From Janthinobacterium silvisoli (GTDB taxonomy: Bacteria; Pseudomonadota; Gammaproteobacteria; Burkholderiales; Burkholderiaceae_D): a stretch of DNA of 64,000 nt. The DNA lies in contig NZ_JACHCL010000006.1 in the NCBI RefSeq assembly GCF_014200725.1, positions 1 to 64,000 of the forward strand, written 5' to 3'. The notes beneath the pieces were generated by a model, which saw only the letters and a program-made list of their open reading frames with translations, did not search any database and had not been told where the DNA came from. The stretch's first letter is position 1, and each line of letters starts with the position of its first letter. Positions 34,179 to 44,532 of the stretch are shown in pieces. A program made the position numbers and the translations under genes.

Positions 34179-34897
34179 CGCAACTGGGCGCCGATCGCTT
34201 CGACAAACGGCACCAGGTCGGTCGGTGCGCGCGACGTGATGATTTTGCCATCCACCACCACCGCTTCATCGACAAAGGTCGCGCCGGCGTTGGTCAGATC
34301 GTTTTTCATGGCCCACCATGCCGTGGCGCGGCGGCCCTTCAGCAAGCCGGCGTCGGCCAGTATCCAGGGGCCATGGCAAATCGAGGCAACAATTTTTTGA
34401 TTTTCCGCAACCGCACGCACGAAGGCAAGCACCAGCGGGTCGGCGCGCAGCGCATCGGGATTCCAGGCGCCACCCGGAATAATCACGGCATCGTAGGTTT
34501 CAGCCTGGGCGTCATCGATTATTTTGTCGAACTGAACCCAGCCAGCCGTCTCGATATAATGAATCGTCAAGATATGCGTTTCGCGGATGGCAGGAATCTG
34601 CAAGCCGAACATGGGTGGATACGATGGCTTCTTGGGCGATATCAGGTCGACGGTGGCGCCGCGCGTACGGAAAAAATGCAGCACCGTCGTCAGCTCGATT
34701 TCTTCCACGCCATCGGTCGCCACCACGGCAATACGGCGGTTCCTGTAGACGGTGGGATCGGTGGGTGCTTGCGTCCACAGCTCGTAGAGTGCGCGGTTTT
34801 CCGGCGCGTTGAACATCGCTGCCGCAGAAATACGGGGGACTGCCGCGGAGGTTTCGGTACTCAGTAATGCACGAAAATCGCTGGAAATGCTGTTCAT
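34175..34897 (-). CDS. DJ-1/PfpI family protein
   Basis: A 240-residue class I glutamine amidotransferase-like protein. The core motifs RRIAVVATDGVEEIEL (Glu), DAVIIPGGAWNPDALR, and the nucleophile elbow SICHGPW (Cys) with C-terminal LTNAGATFVDE are those of PfpI/YhbO proteins, deglycases or chaperone-like stress proteins. There is an N-terminal extension of about 50 residues before the core. ATG 34897 follows AGGAG. Divergent from a LysR gene. Confidence 0.87.
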   Translation of the reverse strand: MNSISSDFRALLSTETSAAVPRISAAAMFNAPENRALYELWTQAPTDPTVYRNRRIAVVATDGVEEIELTTVLHFFRTRGATVDLISPKKPSYPPMFGLQIPAIRETHILTIHYIETAGWVQFDKIIDDAQAETYDAVIIPGGAWNPDALRADPLVLAFVRAVAENQKIVASICHGPWILADAGLLKGRRATAWWAMKNDLTNAGATFVDEAVVVDGKIITSRAPTDLVPFVEAIGAQLR

Positions 34898-35091
34898 GGC
34901 CTGCTCCTGAAATAAACTTATCAACGTCAACCGGATGGTGACTTCAGACAACAGGATGAGCGTTTCTTGCAGCAGGAAACAGTAGGCAGCGGTATATGCA
35001 GTTTTCATTTTCGCTTAAAAGCGGCGAGCGTTGAACGACATTAAAACTTTTAATATGGCAATGTTTAGCCACCTGGAGATCAAGGCAGCGC

Positions 35092-36009
35092 ATGAAACCC
35101 GTCCGATTTGAAGACCTTGAGATTTTTGTGCAGGCAGTCAATGCGCGCAGTTTTTCCGGCGCCGCCCGCCTGCTGGGCATTTCGCCCGTGGTGGCCAGCA
35201 ATGCCGTCAAGCGCCTGGAAGACGCCCTCGGTGCGCGCCTGTTCGAACGCACGACCAGAAGCCTGCGCGTAACGGAAAATGGCGTGAAATACGCGGTACA
35301 CGCCCAGGCTGCGCTGCGTGCGATGAAAGATGGCGAGGCACTGATGTCTGCATCGACAGAGTCGTTCAGCGGCAGCTTGCGGCTATCACTACCTTCCGAC
35401 CTGGGCCGCAACCATCTGCTGGGCTGGATCGAGCAACATCTGGCCGAGCATCGGCTCGATATCGATATCTCCATCTGCGACACCCTGTCCGACCTGCATG
35501 CCCAGCCGGTCGACCTGACGATACGCTATGGCGTGGCCAAGGACAGCAGCCTGATCAGGCTGCCGCTTGCACTAGACAACCGCAGAATATTGTGCGCCTC
35601 TCCCGCCTACCTGGAAAAGCATGGTCCGATGACGCGACTGGAACAACTGGCCCAGCATAATTGTCTGCGGTTCAAATTGAATGGCATTGCGCACAGCCGC
35701 TGGAACTTCGGTTCCGGGGCCGATAGTATTTTCATGGTGGTGGACGGCAACCGCGTCAGCGATGACGCCGAACTGGTCCGGCGCTGGGCAATAGATGGAC
35801 TGGGAATCGCCTGCAAATCGCAGCTCGATGTCGCCGCCGATTTGCAGGCCGGGCGCTTGATCCACCTGCTACCCGAGGTGATGGGTGAAGCGGCCCCGCT
35901 ATCGATGTATGTGGTCCACCGCTCCCTGCTGACACCAGCGGTGCATGGCCTGGTGCGCTACCTGAAAGAGTGCTGCCACAGGCATATGTCGGCCCAAGAG
36001 AAAACATAG
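35092..36009 (+). CDS. LysR-type regulator
   Basis: A 305-residue LysR protein of the CrgA/AaeR-like type: HTH RFEDLEIFVQAVNARSFSGAARLLGISPVVASNAVKRLEDALG, then RTTRSLRVTENG and a full effector domain. It lies divergent to the pfpI-type gene (194-bp gap) and probably controls it and itself. Effector unknown. Confidence 0.87.
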   Translation: MKPVRFEDLEIFVQAVNARSFSGAARLLGISPVVASNAVKRLEDALGARLFERTTRSLRVTENGVKYAVHAQAALRAMKDGEALMSASTESFSGSLRLSLPSDLGRNHLLGWIEQHLAEHRLDIDISICDTLSDLHAQPVDLTIRYGVAKDSSLIRLPLALDNRRILCASPAYLEKHGPMTRLEQLAQHNCLRFKLNGIAHSRWNFGSGADSIFMVVDGNRVSDDAELVRRWAIDGLGIACKSQLDVAADLQAGRLIHLLPEVMGEAAPLSMYVVHRSLLTPAVHGLVRYLKECCHRHMSAQEKT

Positions 36010-36025
36010 GGCCGCAAAAGCCGTC

Positions 36026-36565
36026 TTACCACATCAAATCATCGGGAATCTGGAACGCTGCATAGGGATCGTCCTCGTCGACTTCCGTGCTGGCTTGCTT
36101 GACGCGCACCACGATGGCGGGATCGCGTTCGGCGATCTTGTCGGCGATGATGCGCGGCACCAGTTCAACGGCGCCGCCCAGGCAGATGATCACCAGGCGG
36201 CCGGCGACCAGATGGGCTTGCACGGCGGCAGTGACGTAGATGCGCTCGATCTTGTTGTTGAAGGTGAAGTTATACGGCACGTCACCGTTGTTACCCTTGC
36301 TCTGGCGGTTCTTTTGCACCATTTGCGCGATTTGCGCGACGATGGCTTTCTGGTTGGCGGCGGCGTCGCGCTGGGCGTTCAGTTCGCGCGCGCGCTCGGC
36401 GTTCTTGCGCTGGATTTCCAGCGCAGCGATGCGCACTTCATCGACGCTTTGCGTGCCGCTCTTGCGCTCATCCTTCTTTTGCTTGCTCTTGTCCTGATTG
36501 GCCAGCTTGACCTTCTTCTTGTCGACCAGGCCGGCCTTTAAAAACTGCTCTTGCAGGGAGACCAT
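36026..36565 (-). CDS. DUF2058 family protein
   Basis: A 179-residue protein. The N-terminus (SLQEQFLKAGLVDKKKVKLANQDKSKQKKDER) and the C-terminal half (YNFTFNNKIERIYVT, RLVIICLGGAVELVPRIIADKI) match DUF2058, annotated as nucleoprotein or polynucleotide-associated. A long Lys/Gln-rich helix in residues 15-85 suggests nucleic-acid contact. Function not established. Confidence 0.85.
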   Translation of the reverse strand: MVSLQEQFLKAGLVDKKKVKLANQDKSKQKKDERKSGTQSVDEVRIAALEIQRKNAERARELNAQRDAAANQKAIVAQIAQMVQKNRQSKGNNGDVPYNFTFNNKIERIYVTAAVQAHLVAGRLVIICLGGAVELVPRIIADKIAERDPAIVVRVKQASTEVDEDDPYAAFQIPDDLMW

Positions 36566-36638
36566 CTGTGCTACTCCGTTATGCCCATGAAAGCCGCTAG
36601 CATAGCATCGGTGCCAGCGGCAGTCACTCCTTCAGGCC

Positions 36639-38423
36639 TCAATAGCCGATGGCAGCACCGGCCGGACGGCGCGCGTCGTTGGCGCCGTACAGCCAGCCGG
36701 GGCGTACCTTGCCCGATACGCCAGAGTCATTACCCGAGCTGGCAGGTCCGGCGCCAACGGCGGCCGGCAGCCCCTTGAGGATCAGCTCCGTGGCGCCCCA
36801 CGGCGTCTGCTCGGTCATGCTGTAGCCCATGTTTTTCAGGATCGCCAGGGTATCGGGCGAGACGCCACGCGTTTCGTAATACACCTGGTCGGGCAGCCAC
36901 TGGTGATGGATGCGCGGCGCATCGACCGCTTCCTGCGGCGCCATGCCATAGTCGATCACGTTGATCGCCGACTGCAGCGTGATGCTGATAATGCGCGAAC
37001 CGCCGGGCGAACCGAGCACCATATAGGTCTGGCCATCCTTGTTGACCAGGGTTGGCGCCATCGACGACAGCGGCCGCTTGCCCGGTGCAATCGCATTGCT
37101 GGCGCCCTGCACCAGGCCATACATATTCTTCGCGCCGATCTTGCTGGTGAAGTCATCCATCTCGTCATTCAGGAAGAAACCGGTGCCCGGTGCAATCACC
37201 ACGGCGCCGAAGCGGCCGTTGACGGTATAGGTGGTCGAGACGGCGTTGCCGTCCTTGTCCAGCACCGAATAATGCGTGGTTTCCGGTTTTTCGCGCTGCA
37301 TGGTTTCCGGCGGTACCAGGCTCGACGGCGTGGCGCGGTCCGGCAGGATCTTGCTGCGAATTTCAGCGGCATAGGATTTGCTGAGCAAATGCTCGACCGG
37401 GTTATTGATGAAATCCGGATCGCCCAGATAACTGTTGCGATCCTTGTAGGCGTGGCGCATTGCCTCGGTCATGTAATGTATGCTGGCCGCCGACTGGAAG
37501 CCGAACGCCTTCATGTCGTAGCCTTCGAGGATATTGAGCGTCTGGCACAGCGTCACGCCCCCCGAACTTGGCGGCGGCGCCGAGACGAACTGGTAGCCGC
37601 GATAAGTACAAGTGAGCGGCGCTGTTTCGGTGGTGGTGTAGGCGGCAAAGTCGGCCGCCGTGATGATGCCGCCAGCCGCCTTGGCGGCCTTTTCCACGGC
37701 CGCCGGAATGGCGCCCTTGTAGAAAGCGTCCGGGCCGTGGCGTGCAATCGATTCGAGCGTGCGCGCCAGGTCTTTTTGCACCAGCCGGTCGCCCGGCTGC
37801 AGCGGCGTGCCATCCTTGCGCAGGAAGATGCGCGCCGCTTCCGGGTCTTTCTTGAAGTAGGCCACCGTGGTGTCGATAATGTCGGTGTCGCCGCGGTTGA
37901 GAATGTAACCCTCGCGCGCCAGCTTGATGGCCGGCGCCATCACCTGGGCACGCGTCAGCTTGCCGTACTGGCGCTGGGCGCGCTCGAAACCGGCCACCGT
38001 GCCTGGTACGCCCACGGCCAGGTAGCCGTGCAGGCTGGCGCCAGGCTTGATTTTGCCATCCGCATCAAGATACATGTCGGCGCTGGCGGCAGCCGGCGCC
38101 TTTTCGCGGAAGTTGATGAACGTATCCTTGCCATTGGCCAGGTGGATGGTCATGAAGCCGCCGCCACCGATATTGCCGCAGCAGGCATTGACCACCGCCT
38201 GCGCGTAGCCGACAGCGACTGCCGCATCGACCGCATTGCCGCCCATTTTCAGGATATCGACGCCGACCTGGCTGGCCAGGTGCTGCGACGACACCACCAT
38301 GCCGTGCTGCGCTTCGACGGCCGGCAGGGACACCGCCTGCGCGCTGCCGGCCAGGGCCAGCGTGAGTAAAGCCGCTGTCATCAAGGGCTGGCGTTGGTAT
38401 GTGGGGCGATGGCTGAATGTCAT
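36639..38423 (-). CDS. ggt: gamma-glutamyltransferase
   Basis: A 594-residue Ntn-hydrolase precursor, periplasmic. Signal peptide residues 1-30 (AGSAQA-VS). The autocleavage site is before the Thr in PETTHYSVLDKDGNAVS (about residue 382), giving large and small subunits; GSPGGSRIIS is the gamma-glutamyl-binding segment. It hydrolyses glutathione and transfers gamma-glutamyl groups. ATG 38423 follows AAGGAAG; the frame to 38636 is rejected as lacking a signal peptide. The TonB-dependent receptor gene lies just upstream on the same strand. Confidence 0.92.
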   Translation of the reverse strand: MTFSHRPTYQRQPLMTAALLTLALAGSAQAVSLPAVEAQHGMVVSSQHLASQVGVDILKMGGNAVDAAVAVGYAQAVVNACCGNIGGGGFMTIHLANGKDTFINFREKAPAAASADMYLDADGKIKPGASLHGYLAVGVPGTVAGFERAQRQYGKLTRAQVMAPAIKLAREGYILNRGDTDIIDTTVAYFKKDPEAARIFLRKDGTPLQPGDRLVQKDLARTLESIARHGPDAFYKGAIPAAVEKAAKAAGGIITAADFAAYTTTETAPLTCTYRGYQFVSAPPPSSGGVTLCQTLNILEGYDMKAFGFQSAASIHYMTEAMRHAYKDRNSYLGDPDFINNPVEHLLSKSYAAEIRSKILPDRATPSSLVPPETMQREKPETTHYSVLDKDGNAVSTTYTVNGRFGAVVIAPGTGFFLNDEMDDFTSKIGAKNMYGLVQGASNAIAPGKRPLSSMAPTLVNKDGQTYMVLGSPGGSRIISITLQSAINVIDYGMAPQEAVDAPRIHHQWLPDQVYYETRGVSPDTLAILKNMGYSMTEQTPWGATELILKGLPAAVGAGPASSGNDSGVSGKVRPGWLYGANDARRPAGAAIGY

Positions 38424-38689
38424 GGTACTTCCTTGTAAAAACGTCTGTTCAAAACAAACAGGGGATGGCGGCGCAATCTGGCCAACCCTCCCCTGCACGC
38501 ACACTGCTGCGTGAGCAAGCTTTTTTAATGATAGCCTGAAGCGCGCAAATGGCGCAGCAGGGCGTCCGCCGCCACCGCGAAACACCACGGCGCGCTTGAA
38601 GCCGGGCGCCAGCAGTTTTCTGAATGTGGGGGACATGCTGGTTCCTCGGTGCGGTGATGAAGCCCCAAAGCAAGCCTTGGGATTAAAAC

Positions 38690-41236
38690 TTAAAACTTGT
38701 AGCTGGCCCGCGCATACACAAACCGTCCGCCGCGGCCAAACGGCGCGCGGTTGGCGTACGGCACGGCGCCGGTGGTGTTGAGTGTAGCCGGTACGGCATC
38801 GGGATAGATGTCGAACAGGTTGTCGGCGCCAAAGGCCAGCTGGGTCGACTTGGTCAACTCGTAACGGCCTTCCAGGTTGACGATGGTCTTGGGCGAGATC
38901 ACGAAATCGGTGGCAGCCGTACTGCCAGCCGAAATCGTCTCGCCATAGCGGGTCGCGCTGGCAGTCACGCCGACGTCTTTCAGCTTCCAGTTGACCGACG
39001 CGGTCACCTTGTTTTTCGGCTGGCCCCGTTCCAGACCGATCACGTTGGAGCGGCCGAACAGCACCGGTGCAGGATTAAGCGCCGCCAGTTCGGACGTTTC
39101 CGGCACACGCGTCACTTCGGTCTTGTTGTAGTTGCCAGCCAGCGTAAAGTCGAAGCGCCCTGCCGCAGCCGCCTTCCATGGCCAATTGACCACTACGTCC
39201 AGGCCCCTGGTGTTGGTATCGACACCGTTGATAAAGAAGCGCGCACCGCCCACGCCGGTAAAGCCTTGGCTGGTCAGGTAATTGCGCACGGCGGCCGAGG
39301 TCAGATTTTCCGACAGCACGATACGGTTGTCGATATTGATGCGGTAAGCATCGGCAGTCACACTCAGGTCGCCAAAGCGCAGCACCGCGCCGAGCGAGAA
39401 GTTGACCGATTTTTCAGCGTCGAGCGGCTTGGCGCCCAATGCCACGGCCGCCGCGTCGTTCGGGCGGAAGGTGGCAATATTGTAGGCCACGCCATCGATA
39501 AAGGTCATCGAGGTGGAGGTATAGAACTGCTGCTGCGGCGATGGCGCGCGCAAGCCGTTCTGCACCGAACCGCGCAAGGCAAACGACGGCGTAAAGTCAT
39601 AGCGGGCGGCGGCCTTGCCGGTCAGGTTGTTGCCGAAATCCGAATAGCGTTCGGCGCGCGCCGCAAACGAGGTCAGCAGTTTTGATGTCAGCTTGGTTTC
39701 CAGGTCAACAAACGCGCCCGTCGAATGGCGGCCCTTGTCGATCACATTGTCCGGCGTATAGCCGGGGAAGACCTGCGCGCCGGCTGCCGCTGGCGTGCCG
39801 TTAGCCAGCAGCTGGCCGCCGTAGCGGTAGGAATCGGGTTCGCCAGCAAACAGTTGGTAGTTTTCATAGCGCACTTCAGCGCCCACCGCCACGTTCAGCG
39901 GCGCCGGCAGGAACGAAACCGGCACCGGGCGCACGGCGGTGAAGTTGGCCGCTACCTGCTGGTAGGCAAAGCCGCCAGCGTCGAACGAGGTCTTGCTGCT
40001 TGCGCCTATCGAACGGTTCAGCGAGTCTTCCACCTCGAACGACATCTTGTTGCGACCATAGGTCAGCGACAAGTCGTAGTCCCAACCTTGACCACTCCAG
40101 CTGGTGCCGATGGCGCCACTATAGTCATCGACCGTCGGCGCGATGATTGGCAGATAGCCGTTCGGATACACCGACAGGATGTTTTCATCTTGCAGCGGAC
40201 GGCGGAAGAAACCGGCCGATTCGGTCTCGCGGCGCTGATAACTGGCCCAGCCGTAAATCTTCTGGCCGTCCGCCAGCGTCTGGCCGGCATTGGCAAACAG
40301 GGTAGCCTGCTTGAGCTCCGGGTCGCCCGACCAGGTGTCATAGCGGTTGACGGTCAGTTCGCGCGGATCGAAAGCGCCGTTGACCTTGGCATAGAACTGG
40401 CGCGTATCGTAGCCGCTGCGCTCGGAGTGCTTCTGCTTTTTCAACTCTGCCGCGACCGTCAGAAAACCGTCTTCGCCCAGGCTGAAGCCTTTCCAGCCGC
40501 CCACCGTCAGCGTTTCGCCATCGGTGCGGCTGCGGGTGGTGGGCGCCGTCAGCGCCAGTCCGGCCGGCAGGGTGCCGGGGTTGAAACCGTAGGTGGTATT
40601 ACGTTCGCCGCCATTGATAAACAGCGCACCGCCGCTGCTGTTTTCACGCAGGCGCATATTGATCACGCCGGCAATGGCGTCGGAGCCATATTGCGCGGCA
40701 GCACCGTCGCGCAGCACTTCCACGCTGTTGATGATGCTCGAAGGAATCGTGTTCAAGTCGGCCGACGCCGAACCGCGACCAACCGAGCCATTGACATTGA
40801 CCAGCGCTGATGAATGGCGGCGCTTGGAGTTGACCAGTACCAGCACCTGGTCTGGCGACAGGCCGCGCAAGGTGACCGGACGTACCGAGTCGGTAGCGTC
40901 CACCAGGCCCGGCCGTGGAAAGTTGAGCGCAGGCAGCGCATTGGCCAGCGACTGGCTCAGTTCGGTCACGCCGACATTGTTGAGTGTTTCGGCCGATACC
41001 ACATCGACCGCCGACGCGGTATCGAGCACCGAACGGTTCGAGACGCGCGTCCCTGTAACGATGATCTGGGTCGCGGCCACGTCGGCAGTGTCGGTTTGTT
41101 GCTGTGCGTAGACAGGCGTCTGCATGGCCGCACCAGCGCACAGTACGCCGATTGCATAGCTTAATGGTGTCAGTGGCGTGCGCCGTAAAGAAAACCCTGA
41201 TTGTTGCTTGCGATTGATGTGCTGAATCCCTGACAT
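38690..41236 (-). CDS. TonB-dependent outer membrane receptor
   Basis: An 848-residue receptor. A long signal peptide (to about residue 45, VYA-QQQ) precedes a TonB box-like IIVTGTR at about residue 58. The plug domain has LRGLSPDQVLVLVNSKRR and VEVLRDGAAAQYGSDAIAGVINM, and the barrel ends in the aromatic-ending YARASYKF. Ligand unknown; the type is common in Oxalobacteraceae for sugars, peptides or siderophores. It is separated from ggt by 266 bp without an obvious terminator. Confidence 0.9.
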   Translation of the reverse strand: MSGIQHINRKQQSGFSLRRTPLTPLSYAIGVLCAGAAMQTPVYAQQQTDTADVAATQIIVTGTRVSNRSVLDTASAVDVVSAETLNNVGVTELSQSLANALPALNFPRPGLVDATDSVRPVTLRGLSPDQVLVLVNSKRRHSSALVNVNGSVGRGSASADLNTIPSSIINSVEVLRDGAAAQYGSDAIAGVINMRLRENSSGGALFINGGERNTTYGFNPGTLPAGLALTAPTTRSRTDGETLTVGGWKGFSLGEDGFLTVAAELKKQKHSERSGYDTRQFYAKVNGAFDPRELTVNRYDTWSGDPELKQATLFANAGQTLADGQKIYGWASYQRRETESAGFFRRPLQDENILSVYPNGYLPIIAPTVDDYSGAIGTSWSGQGWDYDLSLTYGRNKMSFEVEDSLNRSIGASSKTSFDAGGFAYQQVAANFTAVRPVPVSFLPAPLNVAVGAEVRYENYQLFAGEPDSYRYGGQLLANGTPAAAGAQVFPGYTPDNVIDKGRHSTGAFVDLETKLTSKLLTSFAARAERYSDFGNNLTGKAAARYDFTPSFALRGSVQNGLRAPSPQQQFYTSTSMTFIDGVAYNIATFRPNDAAAVALGAKPLDAEKSVNFSLGAVLRFGDLSVTADAYRINIDNRIVLSENLTSAAVRNYLTSQGFTGVGGARFFINGVDTNTRGLDVVVNWPWKAAAAGRFDFTLAGNYNKTEVTRVPETSELAALNPAPVLFGRSNVIGLERGQPKNKVTASVNWKLKDVGVTASATRYGETISAGSTAATDFVISPKTIVNLEGRYELTKSTQLAFGADNLFDIYPDAVPATLNTTGAVPYANRAPFGRGGRFVYARASYKF

Positions 41237-41494
41237 GATTGCCTTTCGTTATTGTGTGGCGGCAATATAAAGGCCTGCATATCAAAAAAGAACGAACAAT
41301 AGCAAATAAGCTTGCGTAAAAATTTCAAATACAAACAATAATTTGGCAGCGATGCGTCGATATATATAAATATATGGCACCAAGCAACGCACGACGCACA
41401 AAACGATATCAGTGGCGCAATATGCCGAAAATGCATATAGTTAATTGCCGGTCTCACATTGATCATTCACTCTCGCCTGTCAAAAGGATACGCC

Positions 41495-41809
41495 ATGAAA
41501 ACCACGCTTACCGCTAGTATCACCGCCACCCTGTTCGCTCTTTGCTGCAGCACGGCAATGGCGGCCGATGCCCCCAAGGCAGCCAACAGCCAGCAATCAA
41601 AGATGGCTGCCTGTAACGCCGATGCCAGCGGCAAGAAGGGCGATGAACGCAAGGCGTTCATGAAGGAATGCCTGAGCGCCAAGCCAGCCCCAGCCGTCGC
41701 CATGACACAGCAAGACAAGATGAAAGCGTGCAATACCGACGCTGCCGGCAAGAAGGGCGATGAGCGCAAGGCCTTCATGAAAACCTGTTTGAGCGCACCG
41801 AAGAAATAA
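41495..41809 (+). CDS. PsiF-repeat protein, periplasmic
   Basis: A 104-residue exported protein with signal peptide (cut AMA-AD) and two near-identical PsiF repeats: MAACNADASGKKGDERKAFM and MKACNTDAAGKKGDERKAFM, each with two Cys (CN and a C near the end). E. coli PsiF is phosphate-starvation inducible; function is unknown. ATG 41495 follows AAAAGGATA. A good terminator follows. Confidence 0.85.
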   Translation: MKTTLTASITATLFALCCSTAMAADAPKAANSQQSKMAACNADASGKKGDERKAFMKECLSAKPAPAVAMTQQDKMKACNTDAAGKKGDERKAFMKTCLSAPKK

Positions 41810-41829
41810 GCGCTGTCGCAACCCAGACC

Positions 41830-41856
41830 ACGCCAGCCGCCGAGCTGGCGTTTTTT
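41830..41856 (+). terminator. terminator of the psiF-type gene
   Basis: A perfect 8-bp stem ACGCCAGC/GCTGGCGT (41830-41837, 41844-41851) is followed by TTTTTT. Confidence 0.88.
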
Positions 41857-42023
41857 ATGCACGCTGCTCTCCTCGACCCGGCTGCTACTTCCGGTTAAAA
41901 CGCAGCTTCCCCATCCCAGCCGGGCTTAGCTTTCCGGCATTTCCGCAACGAAATTCCTACGCTAGAATAGTCCGCTTCTGGCCCCGCCACCTACGCCACC
42001 CTCTCTTTTTAAAGCGATTTTCC

Positions 42024-44420
42024 ATGCGTCTGGCTCTTCCTGCTCGTCCACTGCTGCTGACCCTGCTGGCAGCCTTTTTTCCCGCCGTCCATGCAGCACC
42101 TTCCGCTACTACGCCAACGCCGATTACACTCGATCAGGCCATGGCCAACCCCGACTGGATAGGTTCGCCTGTCGAGGCGGCATGGTGGGGCTGGAATGGC
42201 CAGATTTATTACAAGCAAAAACGCCTGGCCTCGCCTTTGCGCGACACCGTGCACATCTCGGGCGCCAACGCCAAGCTCAATAGCGGCAAGCAGGTCGAGG
42301 ACAGCCAGCTGGCCAATCTGGATGGCCCGCAAATGGTCTACAACCGGGCCGGCACGCGCGCCATCCTGCTGCGCAATGGCGACCTGTTTGAACGCGACCT
42401 GAAAAGTGGCGCACTGACGCAAATCACGCGCGGCGTATTTGGCGTCGGCGACCCGCAATATTCTGCCGACGGCAGCGCCGTGCAATACCGCAGCGGCAAT
42501 GACTGGTTCAGCTGGAGCCGCGCCGAGCGCCTGAGCGCTCCTGTTGCACTGCTGCGCGCGGTCAAGGACCCAGACGCCAAACCCGACGCCGACAGCCAGC
42601 GCGATCTGCAACTGCGTTTGATCGTCAACCTGGCGCGCCAGAAGGAAGACCGCGACACCAATCGCGACCGCCGCCAGGAAGAGCGCCGCGCCGACGCCAC
42701 GCGCGCGCCCGCACCGATCTACCTGGGCGACAAGGTCACCATTTCCGGCAGCGCTTTGTCGCCGGACGGCCGCTGGCTGCTGTTCGTCACGCAAGACAAG
42801 AGTGCCGACAAGGGCAAGGTTGGCAAGCTGGCCCGCTACGTCACGGAAACGGGCTATCCGGAAATCGATGACGAACGCACCCGCGTGGGCCGCAATATGC
42901 CGATCGCGCAAAACCTGAAACTGGCTGACCTGCGCAGCGGCACCGTGCGCGAGATCGTTTTCGACAGCCTGCCCGGCATCGCCACCGATCCACTGGCCGC
43001 TTTGCGCGTAGAACAAAAACTGCCTGCGCTGAAAGGCAACCGCCCCGTCACGGTCGATGCCCAGCGCGACGGCATCGCCTGGACCGACGACGGCAGCAAG
43101 GTCGCCGTGCTGGTGCGCGCGATCGACAACAAGGACCGCTGGATCTCAACCGTCGACCTGGCGAAGGGCGAACTGGTGCCGGCGCACCGCATCAGCGACG
43201 TGGCCTGGGTCAACCGCCGCGCCGACGAATTCGGCTGGCTGCCCGACAACGCCACCCTGTGGTATCTGTCCGAGGAAACTGGCTACGCCCATCTATACAC
43301 GAAGACCGGCGCCGCCCCCGCGCGCGCACTCACCCATGGCAACTGGGAAGTAAGCAATGTGGAATGGAGCCGCGATGGCAAGAACGCTTATTTCGTCTGC
43401 AACCCGCAAGCGCCCGGCACCTATGAAGTCTGCGCCACCACCGCGAAAGAGGGTGGCGAGCGTGAAGTGACGTCCTTGAAAGGCGTGGAAAACTTTGGCC
43501 TGTCGCCCGACAACAGCAAGCTGCTGGTGCGCTACTCCAGCAGCTATGTGCCGCCGCAACTGGCCACCGTTTCTGTTACGGGCGGCAAGGCAAACCTGCT
43601 GACCGATACCCGCAGCGACGCCTTCAAGGCGCGCAACTGGATCATGCCGCAACTGGTGCAAGTACCGTCCACGCATGGCGCAGCGCCGATCTGGGCCAAG
43701 CTGTATCGCCCGGCCCAGCTGGAAGCCGGTAAACAATATCCGATCGTGATGTTTGCCCACGGCGCCGGCTATTTGCAGAACGTGACGGAACGCTACCCAG
43801 TCTACTTCCGCGAGCAGATGTTCCACAACCTGCTGGTGGAACAAGGTTTTATTGTGCTCGACGTCGATTACCGCGCCTCGCTCGGTTATGGCAGCGCCTG
43901 GCGCACGGCCATCTACCGCCAGATGGGCCACCCGGAACTGGAAGACTTCGTCGACGGCGCCAACTGGCTGGCCGCGACGCAGCAAGGCGATATCAAGAAC
44001 GTGGGCATCTATGGCGGCAGCTATGGCGGCTTCATGAGCCTGATGGCCCTGATGCGCGCACCGGAAGTGTTCAAGTCCGGGGCCGCCCTGCGCCCCGTGA
44101 CCGACTGGACTACCTACAACCACGAATACACGGCCAATATCCTGAACACGCCGGAACTCGATCCGCAAGCCTACAAGACTTCGTCGCCTATTGAATACGC
44201 CGACAAGCTGACCGGCAACCTGCTGATCGCGCACGGCATGATCGACGACAACGTGTTTTACCAGGACTCCGTGCGCCTGTCGCAGCGCCTGATCGAGCTG
44301 AAAAAGTCCAAATGGGAAATGGCCAGCTACCCGATGGAACGCCACGGCTTCGTGCAGCCGGAAGCGTGGTATGACGAATACCGCCGTATTGATGAGTTGT
44401 TCCAGCGCACCTTGAAGTAA
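42024..44420 (+). CDS. S9 family prolyl oligopeptidase, secreted (DPP-IV-like)
   Basis: A 798-residue serine peptidase with signal peptide (cut VHA-AP). The N-terminal two thirds are a beta-propeller region. The C-terminal alpha/beta-hydrolase domain has GGSYGGFM (Ser at about residue 666), a late Asp in GMIDDNV and His in ERHGF. Cleaves peptides after Pro or Ala. It starts at ATG 42024, close behind the psiF region, and is followed by a terminator near 44448. Confidence 0.9.
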   Translation: MRLALPARPLLLTLLAAFFPAVHAAPSATTPTPITLDQAMANPDWIGSPVEAAWWGWNGQIYYKQKRLASPLRDTVHISGANAKLNSGKQVEDSQLANLDGPQMVYNRAGTRAILLRNGDLFERDLKSGALTQITRGVFGVGDPQYSADGSAVQYRSGNDWFSWSRAERLSAPVALLRAVKDPDAKPDADSQRDLQLRLIVNLARQKEDRDTNRDRRQEERRADATRAPAPIYLGDKVTISGSALSPDGRWLLFVTQDKSADKGKVGKLARYVTETGYPEIDDERTRVGRNMPIAQNLKLADLRSGTVREIVFDSLPGIATDPLAALRVEQKLPALKGNRPVTVDAQRDGIAWTDDGSKVAVLVRAIDNKDRWISTVDLAKGELVPAHRISDVAWVNRRADEFGWLPDNATLWYLSEETGYAHLYTKTGAAPARALTHGNWEVSNVEWSRDGKNAYFVCNPQAPGTYEVCATTAKEGGEREVTSLKGVENFGLSPDNSKLLVRYSSSYVPPQLATVSVTGGKANLLTDTRSDAFKARNWIMPQLVQVPSTHGAAPIWAKLYRPAQLEAGKQYPIVMFAHGAGYLQNVTERYPVYFREQMFHNLLVEQGFIVLDVDYRASLGYGSAWRTAIYRQMGHPELEDFVDGANWLAATQQGDIKNVGIYGGSYGGFMSLMALMRAPEVFKSGAALRPVTDWTTYNHEYTANILNTPELDPQAYKTSSPIEYADKLTGNLLIAHGMIDDNVFYQDSVRLSQRLIELKKSKWEMASYPMERHGFVQPEAWYDEYRRIDELFQRTLK

Positions 44421-44447
44421 TTCTCAAGTAGTTATCAGTAAGAACGA

Positions 44448-44473
44448 TGCCCGCCCCGCGCGGGCATTTTTTT
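44448..44473 (+). terminator. terminator of the S9 peptidase gene
   Basis: An inverted repeat ATGCCCG...CGGGCAT starting at 44448 is followed by a run of T residues; typical intrinsic terminator. Confidence 0.85.
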
Positions 44474-44532
44474 GCCGCGCCCCGTTGCGAATCGTGCTTG
44501 CCATTTCCATAAGCGTGGCACATGATGAAGGC

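Noticed and set aside
36903..38369. 488-codon frame antisense to ggt
   Set aside because: Low-complexity Arg/His-rich shadow; ggt on the other strand has intact catalytic motifs.
41495..41809. CRISPR-like or tandem DNA repeat
   Set aside because: The repeat is the two PsiF modules inside one gene; no spacer-repeat array exists in the window.
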